A stretch of DNA of 64,000 nt from Luteibacter jiangsuensis (GCF_030812295.1 NZ_JAUSSK010000001.1:1054001-1118000), one strand, 5' to 3'. Positions 42,022-51,353 are shown, counted from the stretch's first letter. Notes: generated by a model from the letters alone, not told the origin. Made by a program: numbers and translations.

Positions 42022-43448
42022 GCACGCCGCCGGAATCACTGCCACCGCGGAGCACGGGATCGCCGCTGGACCGCCTTCGGGAGCTGGGCCGGCACGAGTG
42101 GATGTCGCCGCGGCAATGGCGCCGGCGCATCCTGTTCTGGGCAGGTGCCATCGTCGTAGGCCTCTCCGCGGTGCTCTTCGCCAAGGCCGCCGACTACGCC
42201 TTCGAACTGTTCAGCCGCGCGGCTTCGCACGGATGGTGGGTGCCGCTGCTGGTGACGCCGGCGATGTTCGCGTTGCTGTGCTGGCTGACCCAGGGCGCAC
42301 TGAAGGCCACGCGCGGCTCTGGCATTCCGCAGGCCATAGCCGCCTTGAAGGTGGAAGACGAGCCCTTCCGCTCGCGCATACTTTCGCTGAAGGTCGCGCT
42401 GGGCAAGATGGCACTCACGCTGGCGGCCTTGCTCGGCGGCGCTTCGGTGGGACGCGAAGGCCCCACCGTCCATGTCGGCGCAGGATTGCTGTACTCGATG
42501 GGACGGCGCTTCGGTTTCGCCGATCCCACGGCCGCGGGACGCTTCATCCTGGCCGGATCGGCCGCCGGCCTGGCCGCCGCATTCAATACGCCACTTGCAG
42601 GCGTGGTGTTCGCCATCGAGGAAATGTCCGGCACGTTCGAACATCGCATGAGCGGCACCTTGCTCACGGCGGTGATCGTGGCCGGCGTGGTGTCTCTCGG
42701 CGTCGTCGGAAACTATGCCTATTTCGGCGACATCACGGCGACGCTTCCGCTGGGCCGTGCCTGGATCGCGGTAGTGTTGACGGGTGTCGTCGGCGGGCTG
42801 GCCGGGGGACTCTTCGCGCGGCTGATCGTTCCTGCAGCCGGTGGATTCCGCGGCGTGATGGGCCGCGTGCGGGCACATCAGCCGGTGGTGTTCGCCGCCG
42901 CCTGCGGTCTCGCGCTGGTGCTGCTCAGCCTGCTCAGCGCGAACGGCCTCTACGGCACCGGTTATGCGCAGGCACGCGACATCCTGCAAGGCCACGGCGA
43001 TACCGGGCCGTTCTTCGGCGTGCTGAAGTTCCTTGGCAACATCGCCTCGTCGTGGGCAGGCATTCCGGGCGGCATCTTCTCGCCGGCGCTCGCCGTCGGG
43101 GCGGGCCTTGGCAACAACATCGCCCACTTCCTGCCCGGCTCGGACGTGTCGTCGGTGGTCCTGCTCGGCATGGCCGCCTATCTGGCCGGCGTGACCCAGG
43201 CACCGCTCACCGCGGCGGTCATCTCCCTGGAACTGACCGCCAACCGGCAGATGGCCTTGCCGATCATGGCCGCGTGCCTGCTCGCCCGTGCGCTCTCCAG
43301 CCTCGTTTGCAGGGTGCCGGTCTACAAGGCACTCGCCGAGAATCTGATCGCGCAGTACGAGGAAGAACGGAGGCGACGGGACGCACCATCCGAAAACGAA
43401 ACGATCGCCGATGCCGACCCCCTTCCGGTGGAACCGCACACGCCATGA
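42018..43448 (+). CDS. ClC-family chloride/proton exchanger
   Basis: Inner-membrane ClC protein of 476 residues with about ten or more membrane helices and no CBS domains. Selectivity-filter motifs are present: GSGIPQ (100-105), GREGP (145-149) with the gating Glu147, and [18 protein letters not shown] later. [18 protein letters not shown] carries Glu201 and Glu202; the second matches the proton glutamate of ClC-ec1, so antiport rather than a channel is expected. In Escherichia coli such proteins support acid resistance. It overlaps the upstream hydrolase gene and the downstream hutI, both in ATGA, an unusual place for a ClC gene. Confidence 0.93.
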   Translation: MSTPPESLPPRSTGSPLDRLRELGRHEWMSPRQWRRRILFWAGAIVVGLSAVLFAKAADYAFELFSRAASHGWWVPLLVTPAMFALLCWLTQGALKATRGSGIPQAIAALKVEDEPFRSRILSLKVALGKMALTLAALLGGASVGREGPTVHVGAGLLYSMGRRFGFADPTAAGRFILAGSAAGLAAAFNTPLAGVVFAIEEMSGTFEHRMSGTLLTAVIVAGVVSLGVVGNYAYFGDITATLPLGRAWIAVVLTGVVGGLAGGLFARLIVPAAGGFRGVMGRVRAHQPVVFAAACGLALVLLSLLSANGLYGTGYAQARDILQGHGDTGPFFGVLKFLGNIASSWAGIPGGIFSPALAVGAGLGNNIAHFLPGSDVSSVVLLGMAAYLAGVTQAPLTAAVISLELTANRQMALPIMAACLLARALSSLVCRVPVYKALAENLIAQYEEERRRRDAPSENETIADADPLPVEPHTP

Positions 43449-44680
43449 CGCCCGATCGACGCTGGGATCACCTCCTGCTCGACGTCGGCCTCGCCACGCT
43501 GGCCGATAACGGCGCGCCATACGGCGCCATCGAGGACGGCGCCATCGCATGGCGCGACGGCCGGATCGTTTTCGCCGGTCCGCGCAAGGACCTGCGCGAC
43601 GAACCACACGCCCTGGCGCACCGCGTCGAGTCCCTGCCCGGGACCTGGGTGACCCCTGGTCTCATCGACTGCCACACGCACCTCGTGTTCGGCGGCGACC
43701 GGGCGCATGAATTCGAACGGCGGCTGGAAGGCGCGACCTACGAGGAGATCGCGCATACCGGCGGCGGCATCGTCTCCAGTGTGCGTGCCACACGCGCCGC
43801 CAGCGAGGACGAACTGCTGCGCCAGTCGCTGCCCAGGGCGCGCGCGCTGCTGGCCGACGGGGTCACCACGCTCGAGATCAAGTCCGGTTATGGCCTGGAG
43901 CCGGAGACCGAGCGACGCATGCTCCGCGTGGCCCGGCGCATCGGCAACGAACTCGGCGTAGACGTACGCACGAGCTTCCTCGGCCTGCACGCCCTGCCGC
44001 CCGAGTACGCCGGCCGCCGTGACGAGTACGTCGCGCTGGTCTGCGACATCATGCTGCCTTCGCTCGCCGCGGAGGATCTGGTCGATGCCGTGGACGCCTT
44101 CTGCGAGGGCATCGGCTTCACCCTCGAGGAAACGCAGCGGCTATTCGGGAAAGCCACGGAACTCGGTTTGCCGGTGAAACTGCACGCCGAGCAGCTGTCC
44201 GATCTGGGTGGGGCGGCGCTGGTCGCGCGCCATGGCGGCCTCTCCGCCGACCACCTCGAATGGACCAGCGAGGACGGCGTGCGCGCGATGGCCGATGCAG
44301 GCACCGTGGCTGTGCTGCTACCTGGTGCTTACTATGCCTTGCGCGACACGCGCCCGCCCCCGGTCGATGCCTTCCGCCGCCACGGCGTGCCCATGGCCGT
44401 CGCCACCGACCTCAATCCAGGCACATCGCCCCTGCTTTCCCTGCGCATGGCGATGGGCATGGCCTGCACCCTCTTCCGCCTTACCCCCGAGGAAGCGTTG
44501 CGTGGCGCAACCGTGAACGCCGCGCGTGCCCTCGGCCTCGACGACCGTGGCCGCCTTGTCGTGGGCCTGCGCGCCGATCTGGCGATCTGGAACGTCGGCC
44601 AGCTCGCCGAACTGTGCTACTGGATCGGCGGCGGCCTCCTCAGGGAAACCTGGATCGGCGGCGAACGCATCACGCGCTGA
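43445..44680 (+). CDS. hutI: Imidazolonepropionase
   Basis: Third enzyme of histidine degradation, opening imidazolonepropionate to N-formimino-L-glutamate, the HutF substrate. The 411 residues have the metal-binding [60 protein letters not shown] and [11 protein letters not shown], all HutI signatures. The ATG overlaps the ClC TGA in ATGA, and the upstream open frame that would extend it lies inside the ClC gene. It is co-transcribed with the ClC and GNAT-nitrilase genes rather than with other hut genes; whether those serve histidine use is unknown. Confidence 0.95.
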   Translation: MTPDRRWDHLLLDVGLATLADNGAPYGAIEDGAIAWRDGRIVFAGPRKDLRDEPHALAHRVESLPGTWVTPGLIDCHTHLVFGGDRAHEFERRLEGATYEEIAHTGGGIVSSVRATRAASEDELLRQSLPRARALLADGVTTLEIKSGYGLEPETERRMLRVARRIGNELGVDVRTSFLGLHALPPEYAGRRDEYVALVCDIMLPSLAAEDLVDAVDAFCEGIGFTLEETQRLFGKATELGLPVKLHAEQLSDLGGAALVARHGGLSADHLEWTSEDGVRAMADAGTVAVLLPGAYYALRDTRPPPVDAFRRHGVPMAVATDLNPGTSPLLSLRMAMGMACTLFRLTPEEALRGATVNAARALGLDDRGRLVVGLRADLAIWNVGQLAELCYWIGGGLLRETWIGGERITR

Positions 44681-44788
44681 CAGCCGGCGCACATTCGCCG
44701 CAAGTTTCCGAAAACTTCCATCGATCCGGAGGGAACCGGCACCTATCATCGATGTTGCCTTGGCGCTAGCGGCGCCGGCATCCAAGGA

Positions 44789-46603
44789 TTGTCAGGAACA
44801 TCGTTGAAGGGTTCATCGTCATCCCGCTTAAGGGATCGCCTCGTCGTCGCGCGCATCGCATGCCTCGTGCTCCTGGCATCCGTCACCGGTGCATGCGGCA
44901 ACACGCGGAAAGAGGAAGAAGAGCGTTCCCGGCATGCGCGGCAGATGCGCGATGTCGCGCGCATGCTCGATGCGATGGAAGCATCCGAACCGGTCGACCT
45001 GGCGACGATCATGGAGACCCCCGTCCCCATCCCGCCCAAGACCACCCGGCGCGTCGCGACGTCGTACGTGCGCTCCGAACCACATGCCCCCGGTGGCCGG
45101 GCCATCGCCGGCTGGCCGTTCATCGCCCTCGGCGGGGCGGGCACCGGCACGGCCGCCATGCTGTTGCTGGCGATGTCGCGACGGCGCGCACGGCACGCAA
45201 GGCAACGTATCGTCAAGGATGCCCCGTCCCTAGCCAGCCATTTCGCCGGCCGTCCGCCCGATCCACCTGCCGCGCAAGCACCGTCCCCATCGCCGGCCTG
45301 GGTGTACAGGCGATCCGCGTATGAAACGCCGGACCTGCACGTGACCGGACAACCCGTGGACCTGCTCGTGCCACCTCCGCCGGACGCCGGTCCCGCCATC
45401 GACGCGCCCATGCCGGTATCCCACGGGTCACGAGGTGATTTGCGCGAACGACTCTCCGCGACGGATACGCTGGCCACGCTGCACCTGGTGGGTGACGAGC
45501 GCTTTCCGGACATCCGCTGCAGCGGAAAGGCGATCGGCGCGGAGCAAGCCTGGGAAGACATCCTCGTTGCCCAGGCACATCACGACGACGAGGATGCGCG
45601 GCTCGCGCGCTGGTTGCTACCCGCCTTGCGCATGCATCGTGCACGCGACTTGCCGCGGCGCGATGCGGAACGCCTGCTCATCGGGATCGAGGAGGATACG
45701 GCCCGCGCCCTGGACGGCATGGATAGCGACGAGCAACCGCATGGCTTCGCGCGCTGGATCCGGTTCCGCCTGGCGTGCATCGAGCGCCTGTCCGGCGCAA
45801 ACCGCCTGTTCGCCTCGCGAGACCTGCTGACACGCCTCGCGCGCGACCCTCGCTGCGACCACCCGCTGGCCCTCGATGCCTGCATCGATGCCCAACTCGC
45901 CTGGGCCTCATGGCTGCTCGGCGCGGCCGCGGCGAAGCGCCTGGACGAAGCCGAGCGCTACTGCGACCGTCTCGCCGCCATCGGCCCGGATGCGGCGACA
46001 CGCGCGTTACGCAGGCGCGGCGAGACCTGGCTGCACCGCGCGAATGCGCGCAAGCCCGCGGAACGCCTGCCCGACCTCGAGCGTGCGCAATCGTTGCTCG
46101 ACGACGCGCATGCACGAGGTGCCGAAGCGGAGACGGCCTTGCTCGTCGCGCGCACCGCGCAGCAGCGGGCACGCCTGCTTACCGCGGAGGAAGCGGCCGC
46201 GGCCTGCTCGCACGCCCTGCTTCACGCTTTCCTGGCGGAACACGACCCGGCGTGGCGCGTCGACGCGCTGGCCTGCCGCCTGGACATCCAGCTGACCTAT
46301 GAAGCCCTACCCGAACATGCCACAGAGGCAAGCGTCACCGCCGCGCTCGGCCGCAGCCTCGAAGCCGCGGGGCCTCTGCCCGCGTCCGCACGCACCGCCG
46401 TCGCCGAAGCACGGCTACGCGGCGGCGACCACGCCGGCGCCGCCGCGTGGTGCGAAGCCATCTGCCGCACGGATGCCCCCGACGACCGTGTCGTCCGGCT
46501 CTGGCGAGACGCCTGCCGCCGCTGGGCCGACGACCGCGACCACGACACCGCCGCGCTCGCGCAGTCGCTTCGCCACCTGGCCATCGCCCGTTCCACCCTG
46601 TGA
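44789..46603 (+). CDS. Large hypothetical membrane protein with helical C-terminal region
   Basis: 604 residues that I do not recognise. The frame has no ATG near its start; it begins with TTG at 44789, and another TTG at 44804 has AGGA six bases upstream, so the start is uncertain. There is a hydrophobic segment at about 19-36 (VVARIACLVLLASVTGAC; a lipobox is not convincing because Thr is at -3) and a second at about 107-129 (GWPFIALGGAGTGTAAMLLLAM) followed by arginines. The rest (about 150-604) is soluble, Ala/Arg/Leu-rich and helical, with repeated acidic-aromatic patterns that would suit a TPR-like solenoid, but no motif is firm. It precedes the FkbM-like gene by 16 bases and is probably co-transcribed with it. 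Confidence 0.7.
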   Translation: MSGTSLKGSSSSRLRDRLVVARIACLVLLASVTGACGNTRKEEEERSRHARQMRDVARMLDAMEASEPVDLATIMETPVPIPPKTTRRVATSYVRSEPHAPGGRAIAGWPFIALGGAGTGTAAMLLLAMSRRRARHARQRIVKDAPSLASHFAGRPPDPPAAQAPSPSPAWVYRRSAYETPDLHVTGQPVDLLVPPPPDAGPAIDAPMPVSHGSRGDLRERLSATDTLATLHLVGDERFPDIRCSGKAIGAEQAWEDILVAQAHHDDEDARLARWLLPALRMHRARDLPRRDAERLLIGIEEDTARALDGMDSDEQPHGFARWIRFRLACIERLSGANRLFASRDLLTRLARDPRCDHPLALDACIDAQLAWASWLLGAAAAKRLDEAERYCDRLAAIGPDAATRALRRRGETWLHRANARKPAERLPDLERAQSLLDDAHARGAEAETALLVARTAQQRARLLTAEEAAAACSHALLHAFLAEHDPAWRVDALACRLDIQLTYEALPEHATEASVTAALGRSLEAAGPLPASARTAVAEARLRGGDHAGAAAWCEAICRTDAPDDRVVRLWRDACRRWADDRDHDTAALAQSLRHLAIARSTL

Positions 46604-46619
46604 ATCCACACGAGTCCCC

Positions 46620-47375
46620 ATGAGCATGAAGCACGCCACGAACGACCAGATCCTGCCTTTCTGGCAGACCCGCTACGGCCTCGCCACCGCGGTCACGGTG
46701 AACAACGCGGTAGCGCGATCGCTGCAACTTTACGGTGAATGGGCCGAACACGAGGCCATGCTGCTCAGCGGGCTGATCGAGGAAGGCCAGACGGTCCTGG
46801 AATTCGGCGGCGACTTCGCCGCGCACGCGTTGTGGATGGCGCAGGCGGTCGGCCCGCCAGGCCAGGTGCACGTGGCGGAACCACGCCGCATCCACTTCCA
46901 GCAGGTGTGCGCGAACGTGGCGATCAACGGCCTCGACAACGTCTTTACCCATGCGGTGTGGCTGGGTCGTGGCAAAGGGCTGTCGTCGCTCGGCAGCTTG
47001 TTGCCCGGCACACGCAAGGACGCCGACGAAAAGGTACGCATGGCCACCGTCGACAGCCTGCGGCTCGAAGCGCTGCACCTGCTCAAGGTGAACCAGCCGA
47101 ACGCATTGGTCGACGTCCTCGCGGGCGCCACCGAGACGCTGCGTACGCATCGCCCGCTGATCTATGCACGCCTTTCAGGCATGGACACCGCCGAAGCCGA
47201 GGTGGCGGCGATCAAGGCACTGGGCTATCGCGCGTGGTCACACGTGCCCTACCTGTACAACGCGGATAACCATGCGGGCATCGACGCGAACATCTTCCCC
47301 GGTCTGGTCCAGCAGAACGTGATAGCCGCACCGGCCGACAGCCGCTTCGAGTTCGCGGAAAGGCTGGAGCTGTAA
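46620..47375 (+). CDS. FkbM-like SAM-dependent methyltransferase
   Basis: 251-residue protein resembling FkbM-family methyltransferases, which methylate hydroxyl groups on sugars or lipids. The SAM-binding region is TVLEFGGDFAAHALWMAQAVG followed by QVHVAEPRRIHFQQVCANVAINGLDNV, in place of the usual ExGxxxG, so motif I is slightly degenerate (EFGGDFAAH). The C-terminal half has the FkbM-like layout with VRMATVDSLRLEALHLLKVN. The substrate is unknown. It starts 16 bases past the unknown 604-residue gene; the ATG two codons downstream is an equally possible start. It ends against a terminator shared with bTHX. Confidence 0.75.
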   Translation: MSMKHATNDQILPFWQTRYGLATAVTVNNAVARSLQLYGEWAEHEAMLLSGLIEEGQTVLEFGGDFAAHALWMAQAVGPPGQVHVAEPRRIHFQQVCANVAINGLDNVFTHAVWLGRGKGLSSLGSLLPGTRKDADEKVRMATVDSLRLEALHLLKVNQPNALVDVLAGATETLRTHRPLIYARLSGMDTAEAEVAAIKALGYRAWSHVPYLYNADNHAGIDANIFPGLVQQNVIAAPADSRFEFAERLEL

Positions 47376-47384
47376 TTACGAAAA

Positions 47385-47403
47385 AGCCCCGCATCGCGGG
47401 GCT
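47385..47403. terminator. Rho-independent terminator between the FkbM-like gene and bTHX
   Basis: AGCCCCGC-ATC-GCGGGGCT, with a T-run on the minus strand (serving bTHX) and a shorter T-rich tract on the plus strand (serving the FkbM-like gene). Probably works in both directions. Confidence 0.85.
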
Positions 47404-47426
47404 CTTCGTCTCACGCTACCGAAGAC

Positions 47427-47588
47427 TCAGGCCTTCTTGCGCGGCGCGGCCTTCTTGGCGGCGGCGGGCTTGGCAGCGGCCGGCTTGGCCACGGCGGCGC
47501 CGGTCACGACGTCGATGTGCGGACGGGCATTGCCATAGCTGGAACGGTAGATCTTGCCGCGACGGGTGCGGCGGTCGCCCTTGCCCAT
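47427..47588 (-). CDS. 30S ribosomal protein bTHX
   Basis: Small basic protein of the 30S subunit head. The 53-residue product starts MGKGDRRTRRGKIYRSSYGN, the hallmark of THX, and has a Lys/Ala/Pro-rich tail (AAAKPAAAKKAAPRKK) that extends it beyond the 25-30 residues of Thermus THX, as in other proteobacteria. AAGGAG lies six bases upstream of the ATG, a strong ribosome site that fixes the start. It has its own terminator at 47385-47403. Confidence 0.88.
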   Translation of the reverse strand: MGKGDRRTRRGKIYRSSYGNARPHIDVVTGAAVAKPAAAKPAAAKKAAPRKKA

Positions 47589-47669
47589 GGGAAACTCCTT
47601 GATTCGTAATGAGGGAGAGAAACGGCCGATCATCGTAGCAGCGGCCGCGTAAAGCGCAAGAGTGCCCGT

Positions 47670-48629
47670 TCAGTGAACGTGGCGGCCGCCCTTGCCGCAC
47701 CCTTCCCGCTCGTCGGGACATGGGCCCGGATCGAACTGGACGGTGGCGTGCTCGACGCGCCAGCGCTCACTGAGCATGGCCTTGATCGCGCCCAGCACCC
47801 TGGCCTGGTCGGACTGCCCGCTTCCAGGCGCCAGTTCCGCATGCAAGGTGGCCATGCGCGAGCCGGCGGTCACCTGCCAGACGTGCAGGTGGTGGATATT
47901 GACGATGCCCGGATCGGCCGAATGCAGTTCGCGCTGCACATCGGCAAGATCGACGCCCTCGGGAATACCCTCGAGCAAGATATGTCCCGAACGGCGCACC
48001 AGCGACCACGCACTACGCAGGATCAAGAGCGAAACGAGCACCGAAAGCACCGGATCCGCCCAGTTCCAGTCCAGCCAACGCACCGCCAACGCGGCCAACA
48101 CGGCGGCCACCGAACCGAGCAGGTCGCCCAGGACATGCAGGCTGGCGCCAGCGATGTTCACATCGTCCGGATCGTGGCCGTGGAGGGTGCGCAACACCAC
48201 CACGTTGGCGACCAGGCCGAGGACAGCCACCACCAGCATGACACCGGACAGGATCGGCTGCGGCGAAAACAGCCGCTGGATCGCTTCGAACACGATGAAG
48301 GCGACCAGGGCGAACTGGGTGAGCGCATTGACGAAGCCTGCCAGCACTTCGATGCGTCCGTAACCGTAGGTGCGGCGCGCATCGGCGGGCCGCGCCGCGA
48401 AGCGGGCGCCGAGGAACGCCAGCAACAGTGCCAGCGCGTCGACCAGCATGTGACCGGAATCCGCCAGCAGGGCCAGCGAACCCGACCACACGCCGCCGAC
48501 CGCCTCCGCGATCAACATCACGGTGGTCAGGACGAAGGCGAACAGCAGCTTGCGCTCGTTCCCGCCCTCGGCGTGATCGTGCACGTGCCCATGGGCGTGG
48601 ACGTGCGAATGGGCGTGGTCGTGTGCCAT
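47670..48629 (-). CDS. Cation diffusion facilitator, ZitB/CzcD-like zinc exporter
   Basis: Inner-membrane metal/proton antiporter of 319 residues expected to export Zn2+ (perhaps Cd2+ or Co2+). The N-terminus is His-rich (MAHDHAHSHVHAHGHVHDH), followed by six membrane helices. Helices 2 and 5 have the transport-site pairs: LLADSGHMLVDALALLLAF (HxxxD) and GASLHVLGDLLGSVAAV (HxxxD), the pattern of zinc-selective CDFs. The cytoplasmic C-terminal domain has HHLHVWQVTAGSRMATLHAEL. It lies 37 bases after the MerC-domain gene on the same strand with no terminator between them, so a metal-uptake-type regulator and an efflux pump may share one transcript. Confidence 0.93.
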   Translation of the reverse strand: MAHDHAHSHVHAHGHVHDHAEGGNERKLLFAFVLTTVMLIAEAVGGVWSGSLALLADSGHMLVDALALLLAFLGARFAARPADARRTYGYGRIEVLAGFVNALTQFALVAFIVFEAIQRLFSPQPILSGVMLVVAVLGLVANVVVLRTLHGHDPDDVNIAGASLHVLGDLLGSVAAVLAALAVRWLDWNWADPVLSVLVSLLILRSAWSLVRRSGHILLEGIPEGVDLADVQRELHSADPGIVNIHHLHVWQVTAGSRMATLHAELAPGSGQSDQARVLGAIKAMLSERWRVEHATVQFDPGPCPDEREGCGKGGRHVH

Positions 48630-48666
48630 GGAGCGAAGGCTAGGTAATCCGGGGGCGGTTACACAA

Positions 48667-49122
48667 TCACGGGTGCGCGCAGGACGGCCCATGGATATGC
48701 CCCGCATGACCGCTGCGATCGACCTTCAGGTTCACGAAATGCGCGGCGGCGACGAGGAAACCGCCGCAGGTCACCAGCACGCTATGCACGAACAACGAAT
48801 CGCCATGCAGGAACGTGACGCCGAGCAGCAGGAGCATCAGTCCTGGAACGGCCAGGACCAGCGGCAAACGCCGGCGATGGCGGCGGAACCCGGAAACGAG
48901 CGCCACGCTGGCCAGCAGGCAGGCGAAGACGACGAAGCCGGCTTCGAACCGGTGGTCGGCAAGGAACGACAGCCCCAGCACCGGCAGCAACGCGATGACG
49001 AAGGGCAGCGCCGCGCAATGGATGGCGCAAAGGAATGAGGCCGTCGCGCCGAGGCGATCGGCGGCGTGCCACCAGCGACGGGGGACTTCAGGGGCGACGG
49101 ACGGATCGGTCATGGGGGACAT
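48667..49122 (-). CDS. MerC-domain membrane protein
   Basis: 151-residue protein with about four membrane helices and the MerC-type Cys motif FLCAIHCAALPFVIALLP in the first. The C-terminus is His/Cys-rich (KVDRSGHAGHIHGPSCAHP), suiting metal binding. MerC-like proteins were first known in mercury uptake; homologues outside mer operons are often Zur-regulated. Start ATG at 49122, or three codons later at 49113. Divergent from the ZnuD-like receptor, with a Zur-box-like site between, it probably takes part in zinc uptake or buffering. Function beyond that is inferred. Confidence 0.82.
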   Translation of the reverse strand: MSPMTDPSVAPEVPRRWWHAADRLGATASFLCAIHCAALPFVIALLPVLGLSFLADHRFEAGFVVFACLLASVALVSGFRRHRRRLPLVLAVPGLMLLLLGVTFLHGDSLFVHSVLVTCGGFLVAAAHFVNLKVDRSGHAGHIHGPSCAHP

Positions 49123-49151
49123 AGCGTGACTAGTTGCACGGGTCGAGGCAA

Positions 49152-49174
49152 GTGATGATACTTTATAACATTGC
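49152..49174. promoter_or_regulatory. Putative Zur operator
   Basis: Reverse complement reads GCAATGTTATAAAGTATCATC. Against the Zur consensus GAAATGTTATANTATAACAT the left half matches in 10 of 11 bases and the right in 6 of 11. It lies 25 bases before the ZnuD-like ATG and about 30 bases before the MerC-domain ATG, where it could repress both divergent promoters. Confidence 0.6.
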
Positions 49175-49199
49175 GAAACCCAACCGGAGTTCCCACCCG

Positions 49200-51215
49200 A
49201 TGCGCCGAACCTTCCTCGCACTGACCATCGCCGCCACCTGCGGCGCGGCACTGCCCGCCATGGCCGACGACACGACCCAGGACGCAACGGCCCCCACCGT
49301 GGACGCCAAGGAGGCCTCGGGCAAGAGCCGCAAGAACGCCGAGAAGCTCGACGGGATCGTGGTCAACGCCGTGCCCCTGGGCCAGAACGCGGATCAGATC
49401 GTCGCACCCGTGGCCGTGCTGGCGGGATCGGCGCTCGACGACGCCAAGGGTGTCTCGCTGGGCGAAACGGTGTCCTCCATTCCCGGCGTGCAGAGTTCCG
49501 CGTTGGGAACGGCCGTGGGCCGCCCGGTGATCCGCGGCCTCGACGGCCCGCGCGTCGCGGTGCTGGAGAACGGCCTGTCGTCACAGGACGTCTCCAATGT
49601 GAGCCAGGATCACGCGGTGACGCTGGAACCTTTCCTCGCCGACCAGATCGAGGTGCTGAAGGGCCCCGCCACCCTCCTCTATGGTTCGGGGGCGATCGGC
49701 GGCGTCGTGAACGTCGTCGATGGGCGCGTTCCGGAAAAGGCGCCCGACAACGGCTTCGCGGGGCGCGCCGAAGTGCGCCACGATTCCGTCTCCGACGGCC
49801 ATACCGGCCTGCTCCGCCTCGATGCGGGCAACGACACCTTCGCCATCCATGTCGACGGCATGCGCCGGGACAACGAGGACTACGACATCCCCGGCGGCAC
49901 CCTCGCCAACAGCGCGGTGAAGACCACCTCCGGCTCGGTCGGCGCATCGTTGCTCGGCTCGTGGGGCTACGTCGGCTTGTCCGTCTCGCGTTTCATGGAT
50001 CTTTACGGCAGCCCCGCCGAACCGGGCGATCCGGCCGAAGGCGAAGATCCCGTCCACATCAAGATGGCGCAGACGAACTACACCCTGAAAGGCGGTCTGG
50101 TGCAGCCGGTCGACGGCATCAGCAAGGTCGAATTCAGTCTCGGCCACGGTGCGTACCAGCACGTGGAATTCGAAGGTGACGTGCCAGGCACCACCTTCTC
50201 GACCGACAGCAACCAGGGGCGTCTCGTCGTCACGCACGATCCACTCGGCGGATGGGAAGGCGCGTTCGGCGTGCAGACCCAGCACCGGCAGTTTTCCGCC
50301 GTGGGCGAGGAAACCTTCGTCCCGCCCACGGTCACCGATGGTGTCGGCGTCTTCCTCACCGAACAACGCGAGTTCGGCCCGGTGAAGGTCGAACTCGGTG
50401 CGCGTCACGACAAGCAGAGCGTCGATCCGGAGAACGGGCCCAAACGCGACTTCAGTCCGAACAGCTTCTCCGCCGGCATCGCCTGGCGCTTCGCGGAACA
50501 GTGGCACGTGTCGTTGAACCTCGACCACGCCGAGCGCGCCCCGTCCGAGGAAGAACTCTTCGCCAACGGGCCGCACGCGGCGTCCAATACGTTCGAGATC
50601 GGCAGCGACCTCGGCAAGGAAAAATCCAACCAGGCGGAACTCGGCCTGCACTTCCATGGCGATGCCGTCGAAGGCAAGGTCGCCGTGTACTACAACAAGT
50701 ACAAGAACTTCATCTATCTGGCCGACACGGGCGACGTGGAAGACGATCTTCCCGTGCGCATCTGGTCGCAGAACGATGCGACGTTCCGCGGTGCGGAGGC
50801 CGAGGCCACGTTCCACCTGTCGAAGGGCCCGTCCGGCAACTGGGACCTGCGGGTCTTCGGCGACACCGTGCGCGCGACGCTCGCCGACGGCGGCGGCAAC
50901 GTGCCGCGCATCCCGGCCGGCCGCATCGGCTCCACGCTGAGCTGGAGCGCCGACAGCCTGCGCGCCAGCCTCGGCGCGGTGCGCTACATGAAGCAGGACA
51001 AGATCGCCGCGTTCGAAACGGATACGGCGGGTTACACGCTGGTCAACGCGCACTTCGCCTGGACCTTCGTCAACGACGACCGCAGCCAATGGGAGGCCTT
51101 CGTCGACGGCAACAACCTCACCAACCAGACCGCGCGTCCCGCCACGTCGTTGTTCAAGGACGTGGCGCCGCTACCCGGTCGCAACGTTTCGGTAGGCGTC
51201 CGCGCCTACTTCTGA
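49200..51215 (+). CDS. ZnuD-like TonB-dependent outer-membrane receptor
   Basis: Outer-membrane gated barrel for import of a metal or metal complex, probably zinc. The 671 residues start with a signal peptide (MRRTFLALTIAATCGAALPAMA, cleaved before DD). The plug has IPGVQSSALGTAVGRPVIRGLDGPRVAVLENG and VTLEPFLADQIEVLKGPATLLYGSGAIGGVVNVVD, strikingly similar to ZnuD. The C-terminal barrel ends with the aromatic GVRAYF. No His-rich loop is visible. It is preceded by the Zur-box-like site and by GGAG before the ATG. It stands divergent from a MerC-domain protein. A ligand other than zinc is possible. Confidence 0.88.
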   Translation: MRRTFLALTIAATCGAALPAMADDTTQDATAPTVDAKEASGKSRKNAEKLDGIVVNAVPLGQNADQIVAPVAVLAGSALDDAKGVSLGETVSSIPGVQSSALGTAVGRPVIRGLDGPRVAVLENGLSSQDVSNVSQDHAVTLEPFLADQIEVLKGPATLLYGSGAIGGVVNVVDGRVPEKAPDNGFAGRAEVRHDSVSDGHTGLLRLDAGNDTFAIHVDGMRRDNEDYDIPGGTLANSAVKTTSGSVGASLLGSWGYVGLSVSRFMDLYGSPAEPGDPAEGEDPVHIKMAQTNYTLKGGLVQPVDGISKVEFSLGHGAYQHVEFEGDVPGTTFSTDSNQGRLVVTHDPLGGWEGAFGVQTQHRQFSAVGEETFVPPTVTDGVGVFLTEQREFGPVKVELGARHDKQSVDPENGPKRDFSPNSFSAGIAWRFAEQWHVSLNLDHAERAPSEEELFANGPHAASNTFEIGSDLGKEKSNQAELGLHFHGDAVEGKVAVYYNKYKNFIYLADTGDVEDDLPVRIWSQNDATFRGAEAEATFHLSKGPSGNWDLRVFGDTVRATLADGGGNVPRIPAGRIGSTLSWSADSLRASLGAVRYMKQDKIAAFETDTAGYTLVNAHFAWTFVNDDRSQWEAFVDGNNLTNQTARPATSLFKDVAPLPGRNVSVGVRAYF

Positions 51216-51265
51216 GTTCCCGGTCTCCCTGCCCCTCCTCCCTCCCCGGGGCGGCCGGTAGCAAA

Positions 51266-51291
51266 GTGGGGCGCCCACCTGGGCGCCCCAC
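51266..51291 (+). terminator. Terminator of the ZnuD-like gene
   Basis: Perfect 12-base stem GTGGGGCGCCCA-CC-TGGGCGCCCCAC followed by GTTTCTT, 50 bases after the stop codon. Confidence 0.8.
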
Positions 51292-51299
51292 GTTTCTTG

Positions 51300-51334
51300 G
51301 TGGGAGCCGCCCCTGTCGGCGATGGGGTGCTTGC
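51300..51334 (+). repeat. REP-like unit
   Basis: GTGGGAGCCGCCCCTGTCGG... through the GGTGCTTGC tail; full-length member of the family, directly behind the terminator. Confidence 0.75.
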
Positions 51335-51353
51335 TTCAGCCTGGCCGATATCC

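Noticed and set aside
41945-43444. Extension of hutI upstream across the ClC gene
   Set aside because: That frame is antagonistic to the complete ClC gene; HutI begins at 43445 with a family-typical N-terminus.
44681-44788. Palindromic GGCGCTAGCGGCGCC ahead of the 604-residue gene
   Set aside because: Imperfect, no T-run and no partner; too weak to call a site.
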